Assembly: GCA_045532145.1 (NCBI GenBank)
Contig: JAZSFJ010000063.1
Location: 1-16,885 of the forward strand
Direction of reading: 5' to 3'
Length of the DNA: 16,885 bases
From: SIG459 sp045532145
GTDB lineage: Bacteria; Bacillota; Clostridia; Oscillospirales; Oscillospiraceae
Both the position numbers and the translations under genes were made by a program. The stretch's first letter is position 1; the number at the start of each line of letters is the position of its first letter. Positions 1 to 5,890 of this stretch are shown here, piece by piece. The notes beneath the pieces are model-generated. The model saw nothing but the letters and a program-made list of their open reading frames with translations. It did not search any database and was not told the origin of the DNA.

Positions 1-54
1 CCAAGGAGTTGGTTTTCCTAATTGTCTTCCTAAGACCGCTTGGCCTCCGACTTA

Positions 55-235
55 GGCTCCCTTGTGTCGGGGCGATAAGAAAACATGCCGGTGGCATGTT
101 TTTAGCCGCCGACCACAGCGGCTATGCCGCGAGGAGGGAAGTTCGTTGTTTCTGACTAACCTTTAAAGGCTCCCTTGTGTAAAGGGAGCTCTCATTTTTT
201 CCCGAGGGAAAAATAACTGAGGGATTGATATTTTC
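55..235. repeat. Dispersed hairpin repeat, two partial or complete copies
   Basis: The 13-base word GGCTCCCTTGTGT occurs at 55-67 and again at 168-180. In the second copy it forms a hairpin (GCTCCCTT 169-176 with AAGGGAGC 182-189), followed by a second A/T-rich hairpin (196-202 with 207-213) and the tail CTGAGGGATTG (218-228). The first copy is followed by a different hairpin, AACATGCC with GGCATGTT, at 82-100. I recall repeats beginning this way as widely dispersed in gut Clostridia genomes; that is memory, not a search. No gene is visible in 1-540. Confidence 0.6.
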
Positions 236-295
236 GTTAGAGCCCGCTGGCTACCCACATTTCCCGGCGAACGCGCACATGCTTAGCGTCGAATC

Positions 296-418
296 TCGTA
301 GGGCGGGGGGCTTGCCGTATGCCGTTTGCGGGACGTCGAGGACGCCGTCCCCTACGAGGGCTGTGTGAAATGGGGGTGCGGATTGCCACGTTTGTGGGCG
401 GACACATCGGTCCGCCCC
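296..418. repeat. Dispersed GC-rich CGTAGGG-type repeat cluster
   Basis: TCGTAGGG at 296-303 is answered by the inverted CCCCTACGA at 349-357, enclosing a GC-rich core. A second unit follows with the perfect inverted repeat GGGCGGAC (396-403) and GTCCGCCC (410-417). The same style of unit, ending in CCCCTAC or GTAGGGG, recurs at 2020-2195 and 15664-15806 in this window. The short reading frames across it are shadows with no protein-like features. Confidence 0.6.
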
Positions 419-472
419 TACTGCGCTCCCCACAATGACTCCGATTCAATTGTAACTTCTTTGACACACTGT

Positions 473-511
473 GAGAGCCTGTGCGAATTTTCGCACAGGC
501 TCTCTCATTTT
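473..511 (+). terminator. Strong intrinsic terminator-like hairpin
   Basis: A perfect 14-bp stem (473-486 with 491-504) with a 4-base loop is followed by TCATTTTT on the + strand. It lies just beyond the stop of the minus-strand phosphatase gene, but on the minus strand there is no T-tract after the stem. It is therefore either the end of a + strand transcript from outside the window, or a 3'-end stabilising hairpin for the phosphatase mRNA. Confidence 0.6.
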
Positions 512-543
512 TGGCAGGGCGGGATGCTGCAATATTCCATATC

Positions 544-996
544 TCAGTAGCCCAGATGCTCCAGCAATGCGGCGCAGCCCTCGCTCACATCCTGCCACGT
601 GGCCTCGAAGTCCCCGGTGTACCAGGGGTCGGCCACATCTCCGGGCCGGGAGCTGAAGTCCATAAGGCGGCTCATCTTTCCCTCGCCGTCTCCGCCGCAG
701 ATGCGCTCCATCCGGCGGAGGTTGGAGCCGTCCATGCAGACGAGATAGTCCCAGTAGGCGTAGTCTGCCTTGGTCATCTGTCGGGCGGCGTGGCCTGCGC
801 AGGAGATGCCATGCTCCGCCAGCTTTCTTCTTGCAGGGGGATACACGCTGTTGCCCAGTTCCTCAGCGCTGACTGCGGCGGAAGCTATCTCAAAATCCCC
901 GGCGCAGCCCGCCTTTTTTACCATATCCTTCATCACAAACTCAGCCATAGGTGAGCGGCATATATTGCCGTGGCATACGAACAGTATTTTAATCAT
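544..996 (-). CDS. Low-molecular-weight protein tyrosine phosphatase
   Basis: This 150-residue cytosolic enzyme should remove phosphate from phosphotyrosine (or related low-mass substrates) through a cysteinyl-phosphate intermediate. The family signature is complete. The P-loop CHGNICRS sits at the extreme N-terminus (nucleophile Cys8, phosphate-binding Arg14, CX5R spacing). The general-acid loop DPWYTGDF has Asp at about residue 123. Length and fold order match the 140-160-residue family. The ATG at 994-996 has a GGAGG site about 5-8 bases upstream. In Gram-positives such enzymes often oppose tyrosine kinases of capsule and exopolysaccharide systems, but no kinase gene is visible here, so the substrate is unknown. 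It diverges from the surface locus at 1362 and has its own candidate promoter (1026-1054). Confidence 0.95.
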   Translation of the reverse strand: MIKILFVCHGNICRSPMAEFVMKDMVKKAGCAGDFEIASAAVSAEELGNSVYPPARRKLAEHGISCAGHAARQMTKADYAYWDYLVCMDGSNLRRMERICGGDGEGKMSRLMDFSSRPGDVADPWYTGDFEATWQDVSEGCAALLEHLGY

Positions 997-1025
997 GCCT
1001 TACCTCCGTGTTTTATTCTGGCATA

Positions 1026-1054
1026 ATTATATCACATTTCTGCCACTGTTTCCA
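1026..1054 (-). promoter_or_regulatory. Candidate sigma-A promoter for the phosphatase gene
   Basis: On the minus strand a perfect TATAAT (+ strand 1026-1031) lies 17 bases from TGGAAA (+ strand 1049-1054), a 4/6 match to TTGACA. The -10 is about 30 bases upstream of the phosphatase ATG. Confidence 0.55.
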
Positions 1055-1117
1055 GCCCGCAGGAGCAGACAGGCCGCAAAATTTATGCCAATTCCCAATA
1101 TCTTGCAGCGAAATCTC

Positions 1118-1165
1118 TTGATTTGTGACTTAACATAATATATAATAGTGTGGTCTTGGTATAAT
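1118..1165 (+). promoter_or_regulatory. Candidate promoter(s) for the surface locus
   Basis: TTGATT (1118-1123), a 17-base gap and a perfect TATAAT (1141-1146) make a good sigma-A-type promoter. A second perfect TATAAT (1160-1165) carries an extended -10 TG (1157-1158) and may be an alternative start. Either would give a leader of roughly 190-210 bases before the ATG at 1362. Confidence 0.55.
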
Positions 1166-1219
1166 AGCTAAATTGTACCATTATGCCGTAATTATTAAAA
1201 CTTTATTAAGCCAGCCTCA

Positions 1220-1252
1220 CCCCAAATCCAAAAAATTTGGATTTGCGTGGGG
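1220..1252 (+). other. Leader hairpin upstream of the first signal peptidase gene
   Basis: AAATCCAAA (1224-1232) pairs with TTTGGATTT (1236-1244). The stem is extended by CCCC (1220-1223) with GGGG (1249-1252) across a 4-base bulge. It lies in the presumed mRNA leader and has no clean T-tract after it. It could be a regulatory or stabilising structure or another dispersed repeat. The rest of 1253-1361 shows only two CCGCGG words (1297-1302 and 1315-1320) and the ribosome binding site. Confidence 0.4.
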
Positions 1253-1361
1253 TTATTGGTGTTTACAAGAGGACTTGGAAAGATATTGCCCTTCCCCCGC
1301 GGCCTCTTTCCCATCCGCGGCAGCCATCGCGGCAACATAACGAAAAACGAGGTAAGCTACT

Positions 1362-2012
1362 ATGAAACAAAAAAACTCCTCTTCCATGCACAAGGTGCTG
1401 ACCGTAGTCGGAACCGTACTGTGCCTCATTTTGCTGCCCATCCTTATTATTAACTGCATCCTGATAGTGAAGAGCTTCACCTCCGAGGACGTGCCTACTG
1501 TTGGCGGCATCTTCCCCCTCATCGTCCTCACCGACTCCATGTATCCCGAGATAAGCAGCGGCGACCTCATCATCTGCAACTCGGTGGAGGCCGAGGATGT
1601 TGACGAGGGCGATGTTATTTCCTTCTTCGACCCCATGGGCAGCGGGAGCGCCATTGTAACTCACCGCGTTATAGAAGTGGTGGAGGAAGGCGGAGAGCTC
1701 TCTTTCCGCACCAAGGGTGACAACAACAATGCCGAGGACCAGGTGCTGGTGCCTGAGGACAATCTTGTTGGCGTTTACCGCAGCCGCATACCCGGAATGG
1801 GCAAGGTTGCCATGTTCATGCAGACCACACCGGGCCTTATCGTCTGCGTTGTCTGCCCTATAATCCTGCTGGTGGGCTATGATATGCTCCGCCGCAAGAA
1901 GCAGGACAAGGCCAAGCAGCAGGATACCGATGCTCTCCTTGCGGAGCTTGAGGCGCTGAGAAAAATGCAGGCCGAAAAAGAGCAGGCCGAGGCCACAGCG
2001 AAGGAAGAATAA
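1362..2012 (+). CDS. SipW-like (ER-type) signal peptidase I, copy 1
   Basis: This 216-residue membrane protease should cleave signal peptides on the outer face of the membrane. Box B is TDSMYP with catalytic Ser at about residue 59. The usual bacterial lysine is replaced by His in VTHRV (about residue 101), the Ser-His arrangement of SipW/archaeal/ER enzymes. The box E-like GDNNN follows at 119-123. One membrane segment is at about 14-37 and a second at about 157-176. After it comes a charged 40-residue tail, rich in Lys, Glu and Ala and predicted to form a coiled coil, not standard for SipW. GAGGT lies 8 bases before the ATG. Its position before the TasA-like gene at 2371 suggests it processes that protein. 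The 216-residue length is slightly longer than typical SipW (about 190). Confidence 0.9.
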   Translation: MKQKNSSSMHKVLTVVGTVLCLILLPILIINCILIVKSFTSEDVPTVGGIFPLIVLTDSMYPEISSGDLIICNSVEAEDVDEGDVISFFDPMGSGSAIVTHRVIEVVEEGGELSFRTKGDNNNAEDQVLVPEDNLVGVYRSRIPGMGKVAMFMQTTPGLIVCVVCPIILLVGYDMLRRKKQDKAKQQDTDALLAELEALRKMQAEKEQAEATAKEE

Positions 2013-2019
2013 GTGCCGG

Positions 2020-2195
2020 CGGGCGACCGCAGGTCGCCCCTACTGAAATGCTGCAACAATACCGCCCCGTAGGGGCCGGACACCGGCCGGCCCGCGCACC
2101 GGGTCCGACATACGGGCGCTTCGTGAAGCGCCCCTACGGTGTAAAATTAACCGAAACGCTGCAATAATACCGCCCCGTAGGGCGGGGGCTTGCTC
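2020..2195. repeat. Dispersed CGTAGGG-type repeat cluster with a 30-bp direct repeat
   Basis: The 358-base gap between the first signal peptidase gene and the TasA-like gene is largely repeats. Hairpins are GGGCGACC (2021-2028) with GGTCGCCC (2032-2039), and GGGCGCTTC (2114-2122) with GAAGCGCCC (2125-2133). The element CGTAGGGG...CCCCTACG spans 2069-2138. A 30-base segment at 2045-2074 recurs at 2153-2182 with two differences (C/T at two sites). No coding signal is seen. Confidence 0.65.
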
Positions 2196-2274
2196 CCGCC
2201 GTTTCCGCCACTGCAGCCAAACACCAAAATTGTTATCCCCTCCTTGGAAGCCACGCCGGGGAGTGAAGATAAAA

Positions 2275-2341
2275 ATGCCGCGGCATTCTCCGCGAATGGG
2301 CAGAGTATGCCCGGTAAAATCATCATTCCCCGGTGGGGGAA
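2275..2341 (+). other. Structured leader upstream of the TasA-like gene
   Basis: Between the repeat cluster and the start codon are a 12-base palindrome ATGCCGCGGCAT (2275-2286), GGGC...GCCC (about 2298-2312) and TTCCCC with GGGGAA (about 2326-2341). No convincing promoter was found here, though a weak TTGGAA/GATAAA pair exists near 2244-2273. It may be an mRNA leader giving separate control of the next gene. Confidence 0.3.
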
Positions 2342-2370
2342 AGAAAGTATTCAGGAAAGGAGAACAAATT

Positions 2371-3051
2371 ATGAAAAAGAACAAAATGATGCGTCTTGCA
2401 GCCGTTATTCTGGTCCTGACCCTTCTCAGCACCAGCGTAATCAGCGGCACCTTCGCAAAGTATGTCACCGAAGGCAGCGCAAACGACAGCGCTCGCGTTG
2501 CAAAGTTCGGCGTTACTGCAACTGTCACTGGCGATGCTTTTAAGACCGAGTATGCAAAAGAAGATGCTAATTATTCCGTCACTGCAAACTCTGTAGTTTC
2601 CAGCACCTCTGACAAGCTGGTTGCACCCGGAACCGAAGGTACATTCGGTGGTGTTACACTTAGTGGTACGCCCGAGGTTGCTGTTCGTGTTTCCTATGAA
2701 GGTTCCAACGTTGATCTCACTGGCTGGACTCTTGCCAGCGGCTATTATTGCCCTATCCTTTTCAACATCAACGGAACCGAAATTAACGGACTTGCCTACG
2801 ACTCCGAAACCGCTTTGGAAACCGCCCTTCTTAATGCGGTCACCAAGGGTGCAGGCGACTATGCACCTAACACCGATCTGAGTACCATTGATGCATTGAA
2901 TGGCACCTATACATGGGCATGGGCCTTTGAGGGCGCTGCCGGTTCCGCTCAGACCGACGCTAAGGACACTGAGCTGGGCAACATGGCTGCTCGCGGTAGT
3001 GCCAGCACTATCACCTTCGACGTCACCTGCACCGTTACCCAGATCGACTGA
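2371..3051 (+). CDS. SipW-dependent TasA/CalY-like exported protein, probable major subunit
   Basis: This 226-residue secreted protein carries a SipW-type signal peptide: a basic start, a hydrophobic stretch at about 9-25, then SGTFAKYVTE with likely cleavage near residue 29. The family motif NDSARVAKF follows at about 38-46. The mature part has KLVAPGTE and, near the C-terminus, WAWAFEG...D...LGNMA, both echoed in the anchored protein at 3213. Proteins of this class (TasA, camelysin) form extracellular fibres or matrix. I chose the ATG at 2371 because AAAGGAG lies about 7 bases upstream; a longer frame from a TTG at 2230 runs through the repeat leader. Val codons avoid GTG completely (0 of about 19), unlike neighbouring genes, and resemble rplA, which suggests high expression. 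A strong terminator follows directly. Confidence 0.85.
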   Translation: MKKNKMMRLAAVILVLTLLSTSVISGTFAKYVTEGSANDSARVAKFGVTATVTGDAFKTEYAKEDANYSVTANSVVSSTSDKLVAPGTEGTFGGVTLSGTPEVAVRVSYEGSNVDLTGWTLASGYYCPILFNINGTEINGLAYDSETALETALLNAVTKGAGDYAPNTDLSTIDALNGTYTWAWAFEGAAGSAQTDAKDTELGNMAARGSASTITFDVTCTVTQID

Positions 3052-3084
3052 TACATAACCCCTGCGAACCCGATCTATTGGATT

Positions 3085-3136
3085 GGAAGCGCCCGGCCTT
3101 CGTGGCTGGGCTGGGCGCTTCCGTCTTTTCCCTTTT
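3085..3136 (+). terminator. Intrinsic terminator after the TasA-like gene (probable attenuator)
   Basis: GGAAGCGCCC (3085-3094) pairs with GGGCGCTTCC (3113-3122), with an imperfect inner stem, and is followed by GTCTTTTCCCTTTT. It lies 33 bases after the stop and before the rest of the locus, so partial read-through would give much more major-subunit mRNA than downstream mRNA. Confidence 0.75.
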
Positions 3137-3176
3137 CGAAGTCCTGAGCCATCAGGTCCTGGAAAAAGGAAAAGAC
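3123..3176 (+). other. Second hairpin overlapping the terminator T-tract
   Basis: GTCTTTTCCCTTTTC (3123-3137) pairs over 15 positions, with one mismatch, with 3162-3176. A small inner stem CCTGA (3143-3147) with TCAGG (3152-3156) completes it. Its 5' arm is the T-rich tail of the preceding terminator. It may protect or define the mRNA end, or modulate read-through. Confidence 0.5.
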
Positions 3177-3212
3177 CCTTCGGGAGAAAAAAACAACACC
3201 GGGAGGAACGCT

Positions 3213-4130
3213 GTGAACAGCTATTCAAGCCTCAGAAAACAGAATAGAAGCAGCATTCCCGCGCTTATCGCCCTGGTGCTGTGCATACTCCTCACAAGCA
3301 CTCTGCTTTTTTCCAGACTTCTGGGCTACTCCCAGCAGGACAAGAGCCACTATATACCCCTTACCTCCTCTCTGGGCACCACAAGGGTGACCGAGGGCTA
3401 TCTGGACAGCAGGGGCGGCTTCACCCCCATTTCCGCTTACCGCGAGGGCAGCTCCTCCGGCTATGCCCCCGCCGCGCTGGCGGCCAATCCCGGCTTCCGG
3501 GTGTATGACGACCGCAGCGTATGGAAGGGCGAGACGGATATTGAGATATTCCGCCTCAGCTATGAAAACGGCGAGGCCAGGGTCACCGTGCAAAGCTCCG
3601 ACGGGGACAAGCTTCTGGCCCCCGGCACGGAGAACAGCTACCGCTTCAGCCTTGAAAACAACGGCAATGTGGACCTTGCCTACAGGCTGGACGTGGAGGC
3701 ATATTTCTCCCACGGCGAGTATGTTATCCCCGTGGAGGCCAGCCTTTATGACTATCAAAACAACTACCTCACAGGCTCTCCGGAGGCAAAGGCTCCCGTG
3801 CTGGAGCTCAACGGTGTCAGCCGCGAGGGCACGGTGAAGGCGGGCAATGTTATCCCCTTCACTTTGGAGTGGGAGTGGCCCTTCGAGGGCAACGACAGCT
3901 ACGACACCATGCTTGGCGATCTGGCTGTGGAGGAGGACATCAGCCTCACCATCGTTATTAACACCATGGCCACCTACACTCCCGAGCCCACACCCGACGA
4001 CGACGGCGTACCCAAGACCGGCGATGACGGCGGCATCATGCTGATGTTTGCCATCATGGGTCTTTCTCTGCTGGCGCTGCTGTTGCTCATCTTCCTGCCC
4101 AAGGGCAAAAGGGAGGATGTCCATGTCTAA
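3213..4130 (+). CDS. TasA-like protein with VPKTG cell-wall sorting signal (candidate fibre anchor)
   Basis: This 305-residue surface protein has an N-terminal membrane/signal segment at about 15-38. The C-terminus is a textbook sorting signal: VPKTG at 266-270, a hydrophobic segment at about 275-295, then the basic tail KGKR. The middle resembles the protein at 2371: KLLAPGTE at about 133-140 matches its KLVAPGTE, and EWEWPFEG...D...LGDLA matches its WAWAFEG...D...LGNMA. It therefore appears to be a wall-anchored paralogue of the major subunit. The GTG start at 3213 is chosen because GGGAGG lies 6 bases upstream; a longer frame from a TTG at 3078 would be translated through the terminator. 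Its stop overlaps the start of the next signal peptidase gene. The sortase at 12957 is the likely anchoring enzyme. No canonical SipW motif follows its signal, so which peptidase cleaves it is open. Confidence 0.8.
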   Translation: MNSYSSLRKQNRSSIPALIALVLCILLTSTLLFSRLLGYSQQDKSHYIPLTSSLGTTRVTEGYLDSRGGFTPISAYREGSSSGYAPAALAANPGFRVYDDRSVWKGETDIEIFRLSYENGEARVTVQSSDGDKLLAPGTENSYRFSLENNGNVDLAYRLDVEAYFSHGEYVIPVEASLYDYQNNYLTGSPEAKAPVLELNGVSREGTVKAGNVIPFTLEWEWPFEGNDSYDTMLGDLAVEEDISLTIVINTMATYTPEPTPDDDGVPKTGDDGGIMLMFAIMGLSLLALLLLIFLPKGKREDVHV

Positions 4131-4677
4131 AAAGATAAAAGCCGCCGCGCGCACCGGGCTGCTGGTGCTGGTGAGCCTTGTTCTGGGCGTGAACATCTAC
4201 CTCTGGAACGCCAAGAGTCTGGGCGGCAACGCCCTGCCCATGCCCTTCGGTTATGGGGCGGCGGTGGTGCTGTCCGGCAGCATGGAACCCGTCATAATGA
4301 CAAACGACCTTATCCTCGTAAAGGCTCAGGAGAGCTACGAGGAGGGAGACATAGTGGTGTACCAAAGCGGCTCCGTGCTGGTTGTCCACCGCATAGTGGA
4401 GACTGACGGGGAGACCGTGGTCACCAAGGGGGATGCCAACAACGCCCCCGACCAGCCCATCCGCGCAGAGACCATAAAGGGCGAAGTGGTGGGGCATGTA
4501 TCCGGCATCGGCACTGCGGTGCGAATTATCAAGACCCCGGTGGTAAGCGTGGCACTATTGGTGTGCGCGGTGCTGCTGGTGGAACTGCCATATCTGAACA
4601 AGAAAAAAAAGGACAGCGAAGAGCTGGAAAAAATCAAGGCCGAGATCCGCAGGCTGAAAGAGGAACAGGAAAACTGA
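4123..4677 (+). CDS. SipW-like (ER-type) signal peptidase I, copy 2
   Basis: This 184-residue membrane protease is close to standard SipW length. Catalytic Ser is in LSGSMEP (about residue 53), His in VVHRI (about 89, replacing the bacterial lysine), and GDANN at about 103-107 supplies the conserved Asp region. Membrane segments are at about 10-28 and 135-157. The short C-terminal tail after the second segment is Lys/Glu-rich and coiled-coil-like, as in copy 1. The ATG at 4123 overlaps the upstream stop by 8 bases and sits 6 bases after GGGAGG; another ATG at 4117 is too close to that site. It probably processes the small exported proteins encoded immediately downstream (4694, 5230) and perhaps 12379. 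The active-site boxes differ enough from copy 1 (SGSMEP against TDSMYP) to suggest separate preferences. Confidence 0.9.
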   Translation: MSKKIKAAARTGLLVLVSLVLGVNIYLWNAKSLGGNALPMPFGYGAAVVLSGSMEPVIMTNDLILVKAQESYEEGDIVVYQSGSVLVVHRIVETDGETVVTKGDANNAPDQPIRAETIKGEVVGHVSGIGTAVRIIKTPVVSVALLVCAVLLVELPYLNKKKKDSEELEKIKAEIRRLKEEQEN

Positions 4678-4693
4678 AGGGAGGCGAGGGCTA

Positions 4694-5215
4694 ATGAGCG
4701 GAAGGAAAAAGAAAAACGTCAATATCCCCATGCGCGCCGCCCTCATTCTGCTATGCCTTACCCTCATATCCATACGCCTCACCGGCGGTCTCTATGCCCG
4801 CTATACTGCCATGGCCGGAGGAGATGACTCCGCAAGAGTGGCAAAATTTGATGTGCAGGTCTCTCTCAGCGACGGAATCCAGCTCAGCAACGCTCAAAAA
4901 AGCGGAGAATATACCATTACGGTAACCAACAACTCCGAGGTCGCCATCGAATACACCCTTGTGCTCAGCTTCACTGAGGCCGTCCCCTCCGGCCTGAGCG
5001 CAGAGCTGGATGGAAACATCGGCCTGGTTGAGGGCAGTTCCATTAAGTTTCCCGCCAAAAGCTCTCTGGCACCCGGCGTGAGCTCCAATAGCCACACACT
5101 GACACTCTCCGTGGCTGATGGGCAGTGGAGCGATATAAGCAAAGAAATGTCCGGCATTAAAGGTGAAAAGAACATGAGCTTCACAGTGGACGTCACTGCT
5201 GCACAGCTTGACTGA
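4694..5215 (+). CDS. SipW-dependent exported protein, minor subunit candidate
   Basis: This 173-residue protein has a basic start, a hydrophobic segment at about 12-32, then GGLYARYTAM with likely cleavage near residue 35. The motif GDDSARVAKF (about 43-52) is shared nearly exactly with the major subunit at 2371. The mature domain contains ITVTNNSEVAIEYTLVLSF, the beta-sandwich pattern of TasA/camelysin-like proteins (TVTN/K-N followed by alternating hydrophobics), and LAPGVSSNSHTLTL. There is no sorting signal. It starts 16 bases after the second signal peptidase, with GGGAGG about 9 bases upstream. By position and motif it is a likely substrate of that peptidase. In the B. subtilis tapA-sipW-tasA operon the equivalent role would be a minor fibre component; that comparison is inference. 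Confidence 0.8.
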   Translation: MSGRKKKNVNIPMRAALILLCLTLISIRLTGGLYARYTAMAGGDDSARVAKFDVQVSLSDGIQLSNAQKSGEYTITVTNNSEVAIEYTLVLSFTEAVPSGLSAELDGNIGLVEGSSIKFPAKSSLAPGVSSNSHTLTLSVADGQWSDISKEMSGIKGEKNMSFTVDVTAAQLD

Positions 5216-5229
5216 GAGGGGTGGAAGCT

Positions 5230-5862
5230 ATGAAGAAGAAAAAACTCCTCCGCCTGCTGCTGATGCTGCTTATCCTCGCCATGGCGTCTTTATCCCTCAT
5301 CGGCTCCTCCGTGGGCAAATATATCCGTACCGTAAGCGTAAGTGGGAATGTCTCATTTTCCGCAGAGCTGGCCAAGGAACTCATCTTGCGGGAGAGCGAA
5401 GCTCTGCGCAACCCGGATGGCAGCTATGTGCTGAGTGCAGGAACTTATGTCAGCGGCAACGAATATGTTCTGCTCCCCGGACTGAATGTTCCCAAGGACC
5501 CCCATGTTATCATCAGCGGCAAGACGGATATTCCCGCCTATCTCTTTATCGAGGTGGTGGACAGCACCCCAAACGAGGCTATTGGCTACAACATCCGTGA
5601 CTGCTGGCTGGCGCTTGGCATTACGGGCAAACACGGCGGCGCGGTATATGTGTATGCCGAAGGCGGCACTGCAAAAGCCATAGCCGATGCCTCCGTCGCA
5701 AGCACCACAAGCCCTGCTTACATCCTGCTGAATGATGAAATGGTGGTGGGACAGGAGCTTAAGCACAGCGACTCCACCTCAGATACTCTTACATTCTACG
5801 CCTGTCTGGGCGAAACCGCCATGGGCAGTACAGCCCAGGATGTATACAAAGCTATTCCCTGA
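5230..5862 (+). CDS. SipW-dependent-like exported protein, divergent subunit
   Basis: This 210-residue protein starts with four lysines, then a hydrophobic segment at about 6-27 and the sequence GSSVGKYIRTVSVSG. That places it in the SipW-dependent signal class but with a divergent cleavage region and without the SARVAKF motif. The mature part includes LLPGLNVPKDPHVIISGKTDIPAYLFIEVVD. This resembles the LPG..l.kdp.v...g..pay.fv.v pattern of SipW-class proteins, which I recognise only loosely. No membrane anchor or sorting signal is seen at the C-terminus. I prefer the ATG at 5230 to the GTG at 5221 because AGGGG lies 8 bases upstream of the ATG and would overlap the GTG. It is 14 bases after the previous gene and 28 before the giant gene. 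Confidence 0.75.
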   Translation: MKKKKLLRLLLMLLILAMASLSLIGSSVGKYIRTVSVSGNVSFSAELAKELILRESEALRNPDGSYVLSAGTYVSGNEYVLLPGLNVPKDPHVIISGKTDIPAYLFIEVVDSTPNEAIGYNIRDCWLALGITGKHGGAVYVYAEGGTAKAIADASVASTTSPAYILLNDEMVVGQELKHSDSTSDTLTFYACLGETAMGSTAQDVYKAIP

Positions 5863-5890
5863 CAAATTTCAAGCCAAAGGAGGGTTGACA

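Noticed and set aside
296..418. CRISPR array
   Set aside because: The repeats are inverted and irregularly spaced with no constant repeat-spacer unit, and no cas gene is present.
237..550. Short frames over the 5' intergenic region
   Set aside because: They lie across inverted repeats, and frames are open on both strands because the DNA is GC-rich and palindromic.
2230..2370. TTG start extending the TasA-like protein by 47 residues
   Set aside because: The extension is encoded by palindromic leader sequence and would bury the signal peptide; the ATG at 2371 has a proper ribosome binding site.
3078..3212. TTG start extending the VPKTG protein by 45 residues
   Set aside because: The extension runs through the terminator hairpin and has no ribosome binding site; GTG 3213 does.
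2323..3228. 301-codon minus-strand frame opposite the TasA-like gene
   Set aside because: It lacks any motif or ribosome binding site and is the complement of a clearly coding + strand gene.
5732..5890. Upstream ATG extending the giant protein by 53 residues
   Set aside because: It would overlap the 5230 gene by about 130 bases, gives a non-signal-like N-terminus and lacks a ribosome binding site. The TTG at 5891 has AAGGAGGG and a signal peptide.
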